Virus record (IMG/VR): IMGVR_UViG_3300030105_000473
Coordinates: 1 to 38,803 of that record
Origin: a virus
Length of the DNA stretch: 38,803 bases
Reading direction: 5' to 3' (one strand)
Shown: positions 1-7,658 of the stretch, piece by piece
How the letters are laid out: every line of letters begins with the position of its first letter
Numbering within the stretch: the stretch's first letter is position 1
The notes under the pieces: model-generated
Databases searched by the model: none
What the model was told of the DNA's origin: nothing
The model's input: the letters and a program-made list of their open reading frames with translations, nothing else
Position numbers and translations under genes: made by a program

Positions 1-1742
1 TACCTAATAATTTTGGCGGTTACCAATTAGGTATGGGTAGTATGGGTAATAACGTGGGTACACCTTATGATGCCAATGAGTTTAGCAGCACAGGTATGGC
101 CATGGGTAATGATTTTGCACCTGCGCCAATTGTATCTGCACCAGTTTTATTAGATCCTGCGTCAGACGCTGCATCTTTCTTGGCTAGGTCTCAAGCCCTT
201 AGCAATAAGTTTAATATTCCTCTTGAAGATCTTTATGATGAAAATAAAAAAATTCTTCAACAAAATACTTCCAATATTCAAAGCGTAATTCCTCCTGCTC
301 CTCAAGTAGATAGTGGTAGGTTTGATCCACCACCTGCTCGCAGCACTGTGAATAGTGGCCCTTCTCCTCAAGTAAATAGTGGTAGGTTTGATTCAGCTCC
401 TTCTAGACGCTCTGCAAATCCAGAAAGGGCATCAAGAGGATTTACTTTTGGACTAGCAGAAGGTGGCCACATTAATGGATACGCCATGGGCGGTCCTGAA
501 GATCAATATGAAATTGAAAAAGATATTGTCCTTAATGCACCTGTGCCTGACGTTTCTTTAGAAGCTGATGTTATTGATGAATCTTTAAGCCTGCAAGGAC
601 TTATAGATCAACAAACTACAAACGCAACAGGCGCAGGATCTAACACCTCAGAAATGCTTAAAATGTTGAAGCAAGGCCAAGTTGATTATGGTGATCAAAT
701 TTCAGAGCAACAAGGAAATTACAATACCGAAACCCAAGCACTTAAAGACATGATGATTAAAATGGCTGATAGTCAAAGCGTTGGACCATCAGAGTCAGAG
801 AAATGGTTTAGGATTGCAGCAGCCATGGGCGCTCCAACAAAGACTGGAAGTTTCTTTGAAAATCTTGGGCTGACCAGCGAGGCTTTGGGTGATATATCAA
901 AAGAACGAAGGGCAGCACAGTCGGCTGGAGATTTAGTTAAAATGAAAGCTGCAGAGTTTAGTCTTGGATTATTAAAAGACCAGCTTGACTCCACTAAAAC
1001 TATGTCTGCAGCGCAACTTACAAGAAATCAAAATCTTCAAGACAGAATTATGGAGTGGGATCAAAACGCAATCATAAGAGCCGATGAAAATATATTTAAT
1101 TTGATGACGATTAAAGAAGAGCGAGAATGGGAAGTAGAAAATAGAAAGACAATACCTCAAACAGCTGCAGGATTAGCAGCCGAAGAAGCTGGCTACGATA
1201 AAGGAACTTCTGATTACAGAGAGTTTGTTAAAGCTGTAGTTGATCGAGAGAATAGAATTAAAACCTTGAACATTGAAGCGTTAGAAAGAAAAGCTAATAG
1301 CCTTACTAAGCCTGAAATTGATGCAAGAAAAGAAGCTGATGAAGACATAAAGTCAACTGAAGGCGCAATTAAGTTGCTAGAAGAAGCCTTGGAATTAAGT
1401 CCAAAGTCTTACCCAGGGGATTGGTACAGTGTTACCAAGAAATCTTTGCAAGGAATTATTAATTCAGACGATCAAAAGTACAAAGATTCAGAGCGGTTAG
1501 AAAACTTATTAAGTCAAGGCGCACTAGCAACTCTGAAGGCAACTTTCGGAGGCAATATATCTGACGGAGAACGTGCGGCTAACTTAGAGATCACTGGCGC
1601 TAAAATGAAGTCAGAAAAATCACGTACCGAAACAATTAAACTTGCTTTAGAGACAATGCGAGAGTACGAAAAAGAAGCAAATGATAGATTAACAGACATT
1701 CTGTCAGGCGATTACGTTAAAAGAACTAAGTCTACTATATAA
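1..1742 (+). CDS. Putative internal virion protein, 5'-truncated by window edge
   Basis: The reading frame is open from base 3 to the stop at 1742. The ATG at 33 has no ribosome binding site and the residues before it (PNNFGGYQLG) resemble those after it, so the true start lies left of the window. At least 579 residues are present. The N-terminal part is low-complexity and Gly/Pro/Ser-rich, and holds the motifs LAEGGHI and YAMGG. The middle and C-terminal parts are charged and helical. The C-terminal region contains LKATFGGNISDGERA, a pattern I associate with large virion proteins of marine podovirus-like phages. The gene sits 12 bases before another large late gene, so an internal or DNA-ejection role is likely but not shown. 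The family is not identified. Confidence 0.7.
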   Translation, partial: PNNFGGYQLGMGSMGNNVGTPYDANEFSSTGMAMGNDFAPAPIVSAPVLLDPASDAASFLARSQALSNKFNIPLEDLYDENKKILQQNTSNIQSVIPPAPQVDSGRFDPPPARSTVNSGPSPQVNSGRFDSAPSRRSANPERASRGFTFGLAEGGHINGYAMGGPEDQYEIEKDIVLNAPVPDVSLEADVIDESLSLQGLIDQQTTNATGAGSNTSEMLKMLKQGQVDYGDQISEQQGNYNTETQALKDMMIKMADSQSVGPSESEKWFRIAAAMGAPTKTGSFFENLGLTSEALGDISKERRAAQSAGDLVKMKAAEFSLGLLKDQLDSTKTMSAAQLTRNQNLQDRIMEWDQNAIIRADENIFNLMTIKEEREWEVENRKTIPQTAAGLAAEEAGYDKGTSDYREFVKAVVDRENRIKTLNIEALERKANSLTKPEIDARKEADEDIKSTEGAIKLLEEALELSPKSYPGDWYSVTKKSLQGIINSDDQKYKDSERLENLLSQGALATLKATFGGNISDGERAANLEITGAKMKSEKSRTETIKLALETMREYEKEANDRLTDILSGDYVKRTKSTI

Positions 1743-1754
1743 GAGGGCAGGAAC

Positions 1755-3842
1755 ATGGCTGATAATTATTGGGGAAATATGTCTCGCGCTGTTCTTGGTC
1801 AAGGCTTGGCTATGGGCTGGGGCGATGAGCTTGAAGCTAAAATCAGAACTTTATCTGGGGATGAAACCTACGAAGAAGAACTGAACATGATCAATGATAG
1901 CTACAATAAATTTTCAGAAGAAAACACAGGCGCTGCGTTAGCCGGAGAAGTGGCTGGCGGTTTTGTTCCTTTGATTGGATCTTATTTAGCCACAGGATTA
2001 TCAGGCGGTGCAGCAGCCCCAGCTGCTATTGCTAACTCAGCGCGTATGCTTAGTGTCCTAAATAAAATTAGGCAAGGAACTCAGACAGCAACTCAAGCAG
2101 CCAAGTCTTCAAAGATTTTAAACAATCCTTTGACGAATAATCCTTTAACTAGATTAGGCAATAAGGTTGCTACAGGAACAGGAAAGGTACTTGTTAATAA
2201 CCCTCTTGGCAGAGGATTTACAGCTGGAACAACCACAGGCCTTGTAGACGGCGCTGGCGCTGCTGATCAAGGAGAAAGAGTAAAAGGTGGTTTAATAGGA
2301 TCAGCATTTGGAGGAACGCTAGGATTGGCTCTTCCAATCACAGCAAGAACTGGTAAAGCTTCATGGAATTGGCTTTCGGAACGCCTGCTTGCCGATGATT
2401 CAGATATTACAGAGGCGGCTCTTGCAAGAATATTTAAGGCCGTAACCTCTAGAGGTGGAAGCATTAAAGACGTTGTAGATCAAGTAAATCTTGATAGATC
2501 TAGGGGCATTGATCAAAGCACTATAGCTAACGCAAGTCCAGCTTTAGCTAAACAAGCTAGATTTGTACTAAATGCTCAACGTGGAGATGCTCCAGAAATA
2601 ATTGAAGAAGAAGTTGGAGGAATGCTGGCTGGATCACGCCAAAAAGCAGCTCAAGCAGTTAAAGATAGTTTAAGCGAAGTTAACTATTACGATCAGCAAG
2701 ATTTGTTACTTGGAGAGCTTAGACGAAATGCAGACGGTGCTTACAAAAAAGCTTACGCATTTGGATTAGTAGACGATCCTAGAATAATGACTCTTCTTGC
2801 AGAAGATGACAACTTTAAAGCCGCTTACAATAGAGCACAGGCTATCGCTAAAACAGAACAAAGTGCAGCTAAATTAAGAGGTGAGTTGCCTAGTGATTTT
2901 GCAATGATTGATCTTAATGTAGAAGGCGCTATTCCTGATGTAAGAACGCTAGATTACATTAAACGCGGCATGGATGACTTGCTAAGAAAAGGTAAAACAA
3001 ACTCAGACGGCGGTCTTGGTCCGACAGAAACATCTGCCATAAGAGGCTTAAAAAATGATTTTCTTAATGTGCTTGATGAAGCAACCACAGTTGATGGCGT
3101 TTCAGAGTACAAAGAGGCTCGTAAGCTTTATAAAGGCGACATTGAGGTTCTTGAGTCCTTAGAGATGGGTCTTGAAAATTTTCAAAGCATGGCTCCAGAA
3201 GAAGTTAAGAGGATGCTTAACGACCTTAGCGCAGCTGAAGCTGAGAGCTTTGTGATTGGTGCAACAAGAAGTATATTGAATAAAATTACTAATCCTAGAG
3301 GAAACTCTAACTACGCACTTAATGTAATTAACGCGCCAGCGGATGCAACAAAGCTTAAAATGCTGTTTCCAGATGCTAAAAAAGAAGGATTTAAACTTTT
3401 AGAGGCCGTTCTTTTAAGAGAGAGCCAACTTTATAAACAAGGAAATAGAATTCTGGGAGGATCTTCAACTCAATCAAATCAAGCTGGAGTTAGAGACTTA
3501 GAAGATTCAGAAGGTATGGGTAATGCTATGGCTACGGGTTTAGAGACACTTTTTAACCCTACTTCGGGTCTTCTTAGGTTTGCAACCAATGCGCTAAGGT
3601 CTGCAAAATTGCCTGAAGCAACTCAAGAAAAAATGGCAACAATGTTGATGTCAAAAGATCCAGAAGATGTTTCAGCTGTAGTTAAGGCTTTGCAGGAATT
3701 TCAAGAAAAGAACACTCCTAAAGTTATTAACCTTAATACAAATGAAGTTCTTGCAGTTTCAGGAGCGGCAAACTTATTGGCTGAAGATCCTAAAGAAACT
3801 CCGTCAACATCAAGAGCAGCAGACGAATTACTGGTGGAATAG
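1755..3842 (+). CDS. Putative internal virion / DNA-ejection protein
   Basis: A 695-residue protein starting at an ATG preceded by GAGGGCAGGA. Residues of about 65-100 form an Ala/Gly-rich hydrophobic stretch (AGEVAGGFVPLIGSYLATGL), and another Gly/Ala-rich stretch lies near residues 155-200. The rest is helical and charged. This composition, with membrane-active-looking glycine zippers near the N-terminus, resembles ejection proteins of podoviruses, but I recognise no named family. It is co-directional with the preceding large virion gene and precedes the lysis genes. The C-terminus overlaps an open frame in the -1 register (3794-4021), so a longer frameshifted product is possible though unproven. 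Confidence 0.65.
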   Translation: MADNYWGNMSRAVLGQGLAMGWGDELEAKIRTLSGDETYEEELNMINDSYNKFSEENTGAALAGEVAGGFVPLIGSYLATGLSGGAAAPAAIANSARMLSVLNKIRQGTQTATQAAKSSKILNNPLTNNPLTRLGNKVATGTGKVLVNNPLGRGFTAGTTTGLVDGAGAADQGERVKGGLIGSAFGGTLGLALPITARTGKASWNWLSERLLADDSDITEAALARIFKAVTSRGGSIKDVVDQVNLDRSRGIDQSTIANASPALAKQARFVLNAQRGDAPEIIEEEVGGMLAGSRQKAAQAVKDSLSEVNYYDQQDLLLGELRRNADGAYKKAYAFGLVDDPRIMTLLAEDDNFKAAYNRAQAIAKTEQSAAKLRGELPSDFAMIDLNVEGAIPDVRTLDYIKRGMDDLLRKGKTNSDGGLGPTETSAIRGLKNDFLNVLDEATTVDGVSEYKEARKLYKGDIEVLESLEMGLENFQSMAPEEVKRMLNDLSAAEAESFVIGATRSILNKITNPRGNSNYALNVINAPADATKLKMLFPDAKKEGFKLLEAVLLRESQLYKQGNRILGGSSTQSNQAGVRDLEDSEGMGNAMATGLETLFNPTSGLLRFATNALRSAKLPEATQEKMATMLMSKDPEDVSAVVKALQEFQEKNTPKVINLNTNEVLAVSGAANLLAEDPKETPSTSRAADELLVE

Positions 3843-4021
3843 AACCAGGAGAACTCTACCCAATTCACGTATCCCCTGCTCAAGCCCCGGCTAGTGGGGT
3901 ATACACTATAGAGGCACTGGGAGTTGAGTATAAGCTGCAGGATTATTTAATAGTGCAGCCAGCAAAAGCGCCTTATGAATTAACACAAGAGATATATTCA
4001 CGGAGGTTATGGGTATGTTAG
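3794..4021 (+). other. 75-codon open frame with no canonical start, -1 relative to the upstream gene
   Basis: After a TAA at 3791-3793 this frame stays open to a TAG at 4019-4021. It overlaps the last 49 bases of the upstream gene and the first bases of the next one. It has no ATG, GTG or TTG near its beginning. The translation looks protein-like (for example EPGELYPIHVSPAQAP and YKLQDYLIVQPAKAPYEL). An AGGAG lies at 3846-3850 but is followed only by non-standard start codons (ATT at 3863). It could be the C-terminal extension of the 695-residue protein reached by -1 frameshifting, a gene with an unusual start, or a decayed remnant. I see no classical slippery heptamer in the overlap. Confidence 0.35.
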
Positions 4022-4458
4022 CAGAAATAGCCATCGCCAACGCGATCTGGAAGACGCTCTCCACCGCTTTGAAGAACGGCAAGCAACTGTACGAGGTAGG
4101 TAGTCAAGTTAATGATTATTTAAGTGCTACTCAGAAAGTAAAAGAGAAGGCTGGAGATGCAAACAGTCGTGGCACAGCCTTAGAAGCCTATCAATTTGAA
4201 GAGCAGCAACGAGTTCAGCGTTCCCAACTTGAGTTTCACCTTAAAAAGAGCAGACTTGGTGGATGGAGTGACTTTGTAAAATTTGAGGCTGAGTGGCATA
4301 GAAAGCGAAAAGAAGAAGAGAAAGAAAAAATAAACGCTCGGATAAGAAGGAACAACAAACTACAAAACGATGTTGCGTTGGCAATTAATGTAGGCATCTG
4401 CATGATTCTAGCATTAGGACTATTATTTGGAATAGCAATTTATTTGAAAGGATATTAA
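4015..4458 (+). CDS. Small protein with C-terminal membrane anchor, lysis-region
   Basis: A 147-residue protein. The start at 4015 is chosen over the in-frame ATG at 4009 because GGAGG at 4002-4006 leaves 8 bases before 4015 but only 2 before 4009. The N-terminal third is mildly hydrophobic, the middle is strongly charged and helical (KFEAEWHRKRKEEEKEK), and the C-terminus has one transmembrane segment (INVGICMILALGLLFGIAIY). I associate this architecture, charged helix plus GxW-x-DxVKF-like motif plus terminal membrane anchor, with an uncharacterised protein of marine podoviruses and T4-like cyanophages. It lies 2 bases before the lysozyme gene. A holin or inner-membrane spanin-like role is therefore plausible, but a virion role is equally possible. 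Confidence 0.65.
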   Translation: MLAEIAIANAIWKTLSTALKNGKQLYEVGSQVNDYLSATQKVKEKAGDANSRGTALEAYQFEEQQRVQRSQLEFHLKKSRLGGWSDFVKFEAEWHRKRKEEEKEKINARIRRNNKLQNDVALAINVGICMILALGLLFGIAIYLKGY

Positions 4459-4460
4459 AT

Positions 4461-4883
4461 ATGAGTATGATAATTGAAATGCTAAGAGTGCATGAAGGTG
4501 TAGAGACACACGCTTATAAGTGTACAGCGGATAAAACTACCATTGGCGTGGGTCGTAATATTGATCCTTCCGGGGGCTTAGGCTTGTCTAGCGATGAGAT
4601 AGACTACCTTTTGTCAAACGATGTAAAAAGAGTCAGTGCAGAATTAATCCGAGCGTTCTCCTGGTTCTCTGAATTGGATGAAGTTCGCAAAGATGCAATG
4701 ATTGATATGTGTTTCAACATGGGCCTCCCTCGCCTAAAGCTATTTAAGAAAAGTTTAGAGGCAATGGCGAATGAAGACTACGACATTGCCGCAATAGAAT
4801 TTCTGGATAGCAACTGGGCAAAGCAAGTTGGAGGCCGATCTATCATCGTCACAGACATGATTAGATCTGGAGACTACCGATAG
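4461..4883 (+). CDS. T4-type lysozyme (endolysin)
   Basis: A 140-residue glycoside hydrolase of the T4 lysozyme family, cleaving the MurNAc-GlcNAc bond of peptidoglycan. It aligns with T4 gpE along its length: MLRVHEG, TTIGVGRNI, DMCFNMG and the C-terminal WAKQVGGRS-x-(I)V-T-D segment. The catalytic set is E12, C21 and T27, that is E-8-C-5-T with Cys replacing the usual Asp, a known family variant. There is no signal peptide or SAR segment, so it needs a holin. AAAGGA lies upstream of the ATG. Its last 10 bases overlap the 3' end of the opposite-strand SleB-type gene. Confidence 0.92.
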   Translation: MSMIIEMLRVHEGVETHAYKCTADKTTIGVGRNIDPSGGLGLSSDEIDYLLSNDVKRVSAELIRAFSWFSELDEVRKDAMIDMCFNMGLPRLKLFKKSLEAMANEDYDIAAIEFLDSNWAKQVGGRSIIVTDMIRSGDYR

Positions 4884-5269
4884 AATATGTGCCGACCAAC
4901 TTGGGCCACTTTAGTTAAGGTATTTGCCCAGTATGGCGACACATAGTCAGCGTGGTAGTGTGTTGCCTTTTCGACTAAATCAGGAAGCACAGGGCTTAAC
5001 ACTAAGCTTGCGATCTGATTCGATTGAATCCAAGCGTCAGTGTCTGGGTAGGTCTCTAGAAGACCATCGCACATAAAGCTAAATTGACATTTATGAAGCT
5101 GATTAGGAAATCTATTTTCTTTCACCACGGCACACACTGTATTAGGAAAGTGAGGCGAATTTACTCGATTTAACACTACCTGTGCCACTGCAACTTGCTC
5201 AATCAATGGCTGTGATCTGGCCTCATGGTAAACCGTGAGAGCCATGCAAAATAAAGCCTCAGTAATCAT
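4874..5269 (-). CDS. SleB-type cell-wall hydrolase
   Basis: A 131-residue Hydrolase_2/SleB-like protein. Family signatures seen are the N-terminal LTVYHEARS with probable catalytic E16, then VAVAQVVLNRVNSPHFP, CQFSFMCDG and the C-terminal HYHADYVSPYWA. Members cleave peptidoglycan glycan strands, typically as lytic transglycosylases. No signal peptide or membrane segment is visible. It is the last gene of the minus-strand operon. It starts within an ATGA overlap with the gene before it and ends overlapping the T4-type lysozyme gene of the opposite strand by 10 bases, so the phage encodes two different muralytic enzymes in different transcription units. Confidence 0.88.
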   Translation of the reverse strand: MITEALFCMALTVYHEARSQPLIEQVAVAQVVLNRVNSPHFPNTVCAVVKENRFPNQLHKCQFSFMCDGLLETYPDTDAWIQSNQIASLVLSPVLPDLVEKATHYHADYVSPYWANTLTKVAQVGRHIFYR

Positions 5270-5442
5270 TTTAAGTCCTCTGAGTTAATGTCTTGAACCA
5301 CAGTGCTTGGAGACAATCCGAGATCAACTCTGTCTTTTGGTTTTTTAGATTCACCAACGGGCACCTTACCAAACATTTTTTCATAATTTTCTTCAAACTG
5401 CTGCGTCATGGTTTTAGAAAATGGCTTATCCTTTTCACTCAT
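5266..5442 (-). CDS. Small hypothetical protein (58 aa)
   Basis: Encodes MSEKDKPFSKTMTQQFEENY followed by a Lys/Pro-rich middle and an end reading VVQDINSEDLK. The ATG is preceded by AGAGGAG with 8 bases spacing and overlaps the stop of the upstream gene (TAATG). Its own stop overlaps the SleB-type start (ATGA). These couplings on both sides, plus the strong ribosome binding site, make it a real gene. It is hydrophilic and charged, with no membrane segment, cysteines or recognisable domain. Confidence 0.7.
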   Translation of the reverse strand: MSEKDKPFSKTMTQQFEENYEKMFGKVPVGESKKPKDRVDLGLSPSTVVQDINSEDLK

Positions 5443-5636
5443 TACTTTAACTCCTCTATGTTTACGCCCAACTCTTTTGCGAGGGCCGCATCTTCTGCGT
5501 AACGCCTTCTTTTAACATTATTAGCATTGATAGCTTGAGCCTCTGTTTGCTTCTTAGACACTTGTCGTGACTCTTTGCGTAGCTTATTTGCCAGTGCCTT
5601 GTTAAAACTGGCTGTAATTCTTTCTTTGTAAGTCAT
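5442..5636 (-). CDS. Small basic hypothetical protein (64 aa)
   Basis: A 64-residue, Lys/Arg/Ala-rich, helical protein (ASFNKALANKLRKESRQ, then VKRRRYAEDAALAKELG). The ATG has AGGA 7 bases upstream and begins 2 bases after the HAD-like gene ends. The stop shares one base with the next start. The basic helical composition would suit nucleic-acid binding, but no family is recognised. Confidence 0.65.
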   Translation of the reverse strand: MTYKERITASFNKALANKLRKESRQVSKKQTEAQAINANNVKRRRYAEDAALAKELGVNIEELK

Positions 5637-5638
5637 TC

Positions 5639-6124
5639 TTATATCCTACACTCGTGAAGAGGCTCTTGAAACGCTTTATTGCTTCTGCTATGAATTGACA
5701 ATAAGTGAGCATTTAAGCCATTGTTGGCGTACATCTCAACAGTATCAGGGTCTGAATCGTAGGCACCAATAACATCGTTTGCTGTTGCTTTCATCACATT
5801 ATAAAATGATTGCAGTTGCTTTTTCTTTAAATCAGATTGCGTAGAGTTGTCACCATTTTCACGCATGATTAAAAAGATCGGATCAATGTCGATACTTTTA
5901 AGCCACTGAACAGTAATCGGAGCGTAGAATTCAGGACGAGAACTAAGCACAACAACCTCGTAGTCATTGCTTTGAAATAGCCATTCGTTGCCAGCTATGT
6001 CAAATCCAGACAGTAAGTTATAGTCGTTGTAACGAGCCAACTCGTCAGTTTTAGTCCAATCAATCATATCAATACGCCAGCTGTCGTCAGATATGGTGTT
6101 GTCCAAATCAATAATGATGTACAT
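5639..6124 (-). CDS. HAD-like phosphatase (PNKP-type)
   Basis: A 161-residue protein starting MYIIIDLDNTISDD. The DxDxT motif right after the first strand is the nucleophile motif of the HAD superfamily, as in 5'-nucleotidases and the 3'-phosphatase domain of polynucleotide kinases. VVVLSSRPE matches motif II (hydrophobic strand ending in S/T) and the later lysine-rich stretch plus GAYDSDPDTV fits motifs III and IV. I chose the ATG at 6124 because it places the first strand at the N-terminus and has GGGG about 8 bases upstream. A longer frame opens with TTG at 6166 inside the upstream gene. Likely substrate: a phosphate on DNA/RNA ends or a nucleotide. Confidence 0.8.
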   Translation of the reverse strand: MYIIIDLDNTISDDSWRIDMIDWTKTDELARYNDYNLLSGFDIAGNEWLFQSNDYEVVVLSSRPEFYAPITVQWLKSIDIDPIFLIMRENGDNSTQSDLKKKQLQSFYNVMKATANDVIGAYDSDPDTVEMYANNGLNAHLLSIHSRSNKAFQEPLHECRI

Positions 6125-6129
6125 AAATA

Positions 6130-6267
6130 CTACCCCAAAAGTTTTATTGTAAAAAAAATGACGCAAAAAGCGCCAATAAACGATCCAATAATTGAAAATG
6201 ACAATGTCATTATCTTATCAAATTTGATTTGATCATCAACTACCTTCATGTTCTTTAAGTCGTGCAT
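6130..6267 (-). CDS. Tiny membrane protein (45 aa), holin candidate
   Basis: Encodes MHDLKNMKVVDDQIKFDK followed by one transmembrane segment (MTLSFSIIGSFIGAFCVIFF) and a short TIKLLG tail. The ATG has a perfectly spaced GGAG (6 bases). The stop lies 5 bases before the start of the HAD-like gene. A single-span protein with a charged N-terminus fits a small holin, an antiholin or another membrane effector. Nothing in the sequence decides between these. It belongs to the same operon as the SleB-type hydrolase. Confidence 0.65.
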   Translation of the reverse strand: MHDLKNMKVVDDQIKFDKIMTLSFSIIGSFIGAFCVIFFTIKLLG

Positions 6268-6279
6268 GTGATGCTCCAA

Positions 6280-6295
6280 AGGGACTTTCGTCCCT
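6280..6295 (-). repeat. Short hairpin with GAAA loop before tiny membrane gene
   Basis: Read on the minus strand this is AGGGAC-GAAA-GTCCCT, a perfect 6-bp stem closed by a GNRA-type tetraloop. It lies between the stop of the 51-residue gene and the ribosome binding site of the 45-residue membrane gene, and is followed by TTTGGAG. It is more likely an mRNA processing, stability or translation element than a terminator, because the T-run is only three bases. Confidence 0.5.
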
Positions 6296-6299
6296 ATAA

Positions 6300-6455
6300 T
6301 TATTTGTTATTGACAATTAATATCCATTCTTCGGCTGCTTCTTTTGATCTAAAGATTAGCTCCTGAAATCCTGTAGGCCAGTTATGTATATAAAGAAATC
6401 CATTGGCACTGTCTTTAGCTTCTCTTGCGACTCTTACAAAGTTTAATGTGTGCAT
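6300..6455 (-). CDS. Small hypothetical protein (51 aa)
   Basis: Encodes MHTLNFVRVAREAKDSANGF and ends SKEAAEEWILIVNNK. AAGGAG lies 6 bases before the ATG. The ribosome binding site and first codons closely resemble those of the 45-residue gene just downstream. The protein is soluble, with a predicted beta then helix layout (GFLYIHNW, then a helical end). No family is recognised. Confidence 0.6.
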   Translation of the reverse strand: MHTLNFVRVAREAKDSANGFLYIHNWPTGFQELIFRSKEAAEEWILIVNNK

Positions 6456-6470
6456 GTTATGCTCCTTATT

Positions 6471-6788
6471 TTAATAAGATGTTTTATCATCTATATAATG
6501 ATCTTCAATTGCCTCATCATCAAAGAGAGATGAAAATGCTTCTGAAAGTTTAATTACTGCTTGCTCCTTAGCCTCTCCACCTCTAAGAAGACATACGATA
6601 ATGTAGTCTTTATCTTCATCACTTACGTCCTCTAAAAGATCATATATGGTGACCTCGTTGTTAAGAACAAATACGCTGCCAGTTGTCTGAAGTTCCCAAA
6701 GCATATCACCTCGTATCTCAAGTAATTCTGAGTCAGTCAGAACGTATGAGTAATTAGAACTTGGTGCATTGTTTCTTTTAATCATCAT
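6471..6788 (-). CDS. Acidic hypothetical protein (105 aa)
   Basis: Starts MMIKRNNAPSSNYSYVLTDS at the ATG that overlaps the upstream stop (ATGA), with AAGG about 6 bases before. The frame also opens with TTG two codons earlier, which is less likely. The protein is strongly acidic (LLEDVSDEDKDYIIV and LFDDEAIEDHYIDD). A small acidic early protein could be a DNA mimic or an inhibitor of a host enzyme, but nothing specific supports that. No family is recognised. Confidence 0.6.
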   Translation of the reverse strand: MMIKRNNAPSSNYSYVLTDSELLEIRGDMLWELQTTGSVFVLNNEVTIYDLLEDVSDEDKDYIIVCLLRGGEAKEQAVIKLSEAFSSLFDDEAIEDHYIDDKTSY

Positions 6789-7147
6789 AACCAACCTTCG
6801 TATTTAAGGGCTTCATCTTCGTAGAAAAAACCTTGTTCTGAGCAATTCTTAGACTCATTAAGCTCATCGTAATTCTTGCCACAACATCTAGTGTGAACGA
6901 CCTTTATCGTGAATGGTAGAGAGTCTCTGTCTCCGCTATGGTAATGGTCTATACCTTTGATTCTATCACCATCACCCAAAAGCTCATAGACATCAACCTC
7001 GCCAAACACTCCATAGCCATCATACTCTGGATCGTGATATGTCTCGTTAGGTGTGACCAACATACAGTCACTGTCGTCAATACGGCTGCTATGCTTGTTG
7101 CTGACTGACTCATTGCACTCAGCGCACTTCCAACTGAAGAATCCCAT
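6785..7147 (-). CDS. Conserved phage protein with MGFFSW start and Cys pairs
   Basis: A 120-residue protein beginning MGFFSWKCAECNESVSNKHS. The MGFFSW start followed by S-(I/V)-(A/S)-N-x-(Y/H)-S, and the later GYGVFGEVDVYELL, match a family of uncharacterised proteins common in many tailed phages. Here extra cysteines (CAEC near the N-terminus, CC and a single C later) could bind zinc. AGAGG lies upstream. It overlaps the next gene by 4 bases. The function of the family is unknown to me. Confidence 0.7.
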   Translation of the reverse strand: MGFFSWKCAECNESVSNKHSSRIDDSDCMLVTPNETYHDPEYDGYGVFGEVDVYELLGDGDRIKGIDHYHSGDRDSLPFTIKVVHTRCCGKNYDELNESKNCSEQGFFYEDEALKYEGWL

Positions 7148-7148
7148 A

Positions 7149-7658
7149 TTAATTACCTCTCCAAATTGCTAGGGCTTCGTTCAATGGAAGATGATTCATA
7201 ACAATAGGATTCTCAAATTTCTGAGAAGAAAGAATCTCTTTGATTAGATCATCTTTTGTAAATTGCTTGTACTTCTTAATGCTCCAAGCATAAAAGTCAC
7301 CTTTTTCGCACGTATCATCTTTAATAAGAATTTTTGCCCTAAGCTTTGACTTCATGTCTTTTTCAAAAAGGTAAGTTTCAAGAAGCTGATCAACAGCACC
7401 TTCTATTTCAAACTCATAAGTAAAAATTTCATCAGAATCGTGTAAGCAATAGTCAGTCACTATATCGGGTTGAGTTTTAGCCCAAGCTTCAGCTTCTTTC
7501 TCAACACCTCTATCTAACCAATGAATTCCAGTGCAGCCACCTTGACCTGAATTTTCAGCATAACCAGCTTTCTTACCATTCCAATAAATAGTCGCTTCAA
7601 AACAGTTAGTTTCGTGAGAAGCGAATTCGCTGTGCTTTACGTTCTTTAAAGTTATCAT
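7149..7658 (-). CDS. Hypothetical phage protein (169 aa)
   Basis: Starts MITLKNVKHSEFASHETNCF, with AAGGA upstream, immediately after the stop of the preceding gene. The N-terminal half has a beta-rich layout with YWNGKKAGYAENSGQGGC. The C-terminal half is helical and ends LNEALAIWRGN. I have seen similar proteins in large environmental phages without assigned function. No catalytic motif is evident. Confidence 0.6.
   Translation of the reverse strand: MITLKNVKHSEFASHETNCFEATIYWNGKKAGYAENSGQGGCTGIHWLDRGVEKEAEAWAKTQPDIVTDYCLHDSDEIFTYEFEIEGAVDQLLETYLFEKDMKSKLRAKILIKDDTCEKGDFYAWSIKKYKQFTKDDLIKEILSSQKFENPIVMNHLPLNEALAIWRGN

Noticed and set aside
3899-3916. GTATACACTATAGAGG resembling the end of a T7-type promoter
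   Set aside because: Only the CACTATAG core matches, the upstream half does not, no phage RNA polymerase is in the window, and the site lies in a protein-like open frame.
5293-5502. Plus-strand open frame across the small minus-strand genes
   Set aside because: It runs antisense through two well-signalled minus genes joined by overlapping start and stop codons, and has no ribosome binding site.
6125-6166. Longer HAD-like protein starting at TTG 6166
   Set aside because: The extension coincides with the end of the 45-residue membrane gene; the ATG at 6124 places the DxDxT strand normally.
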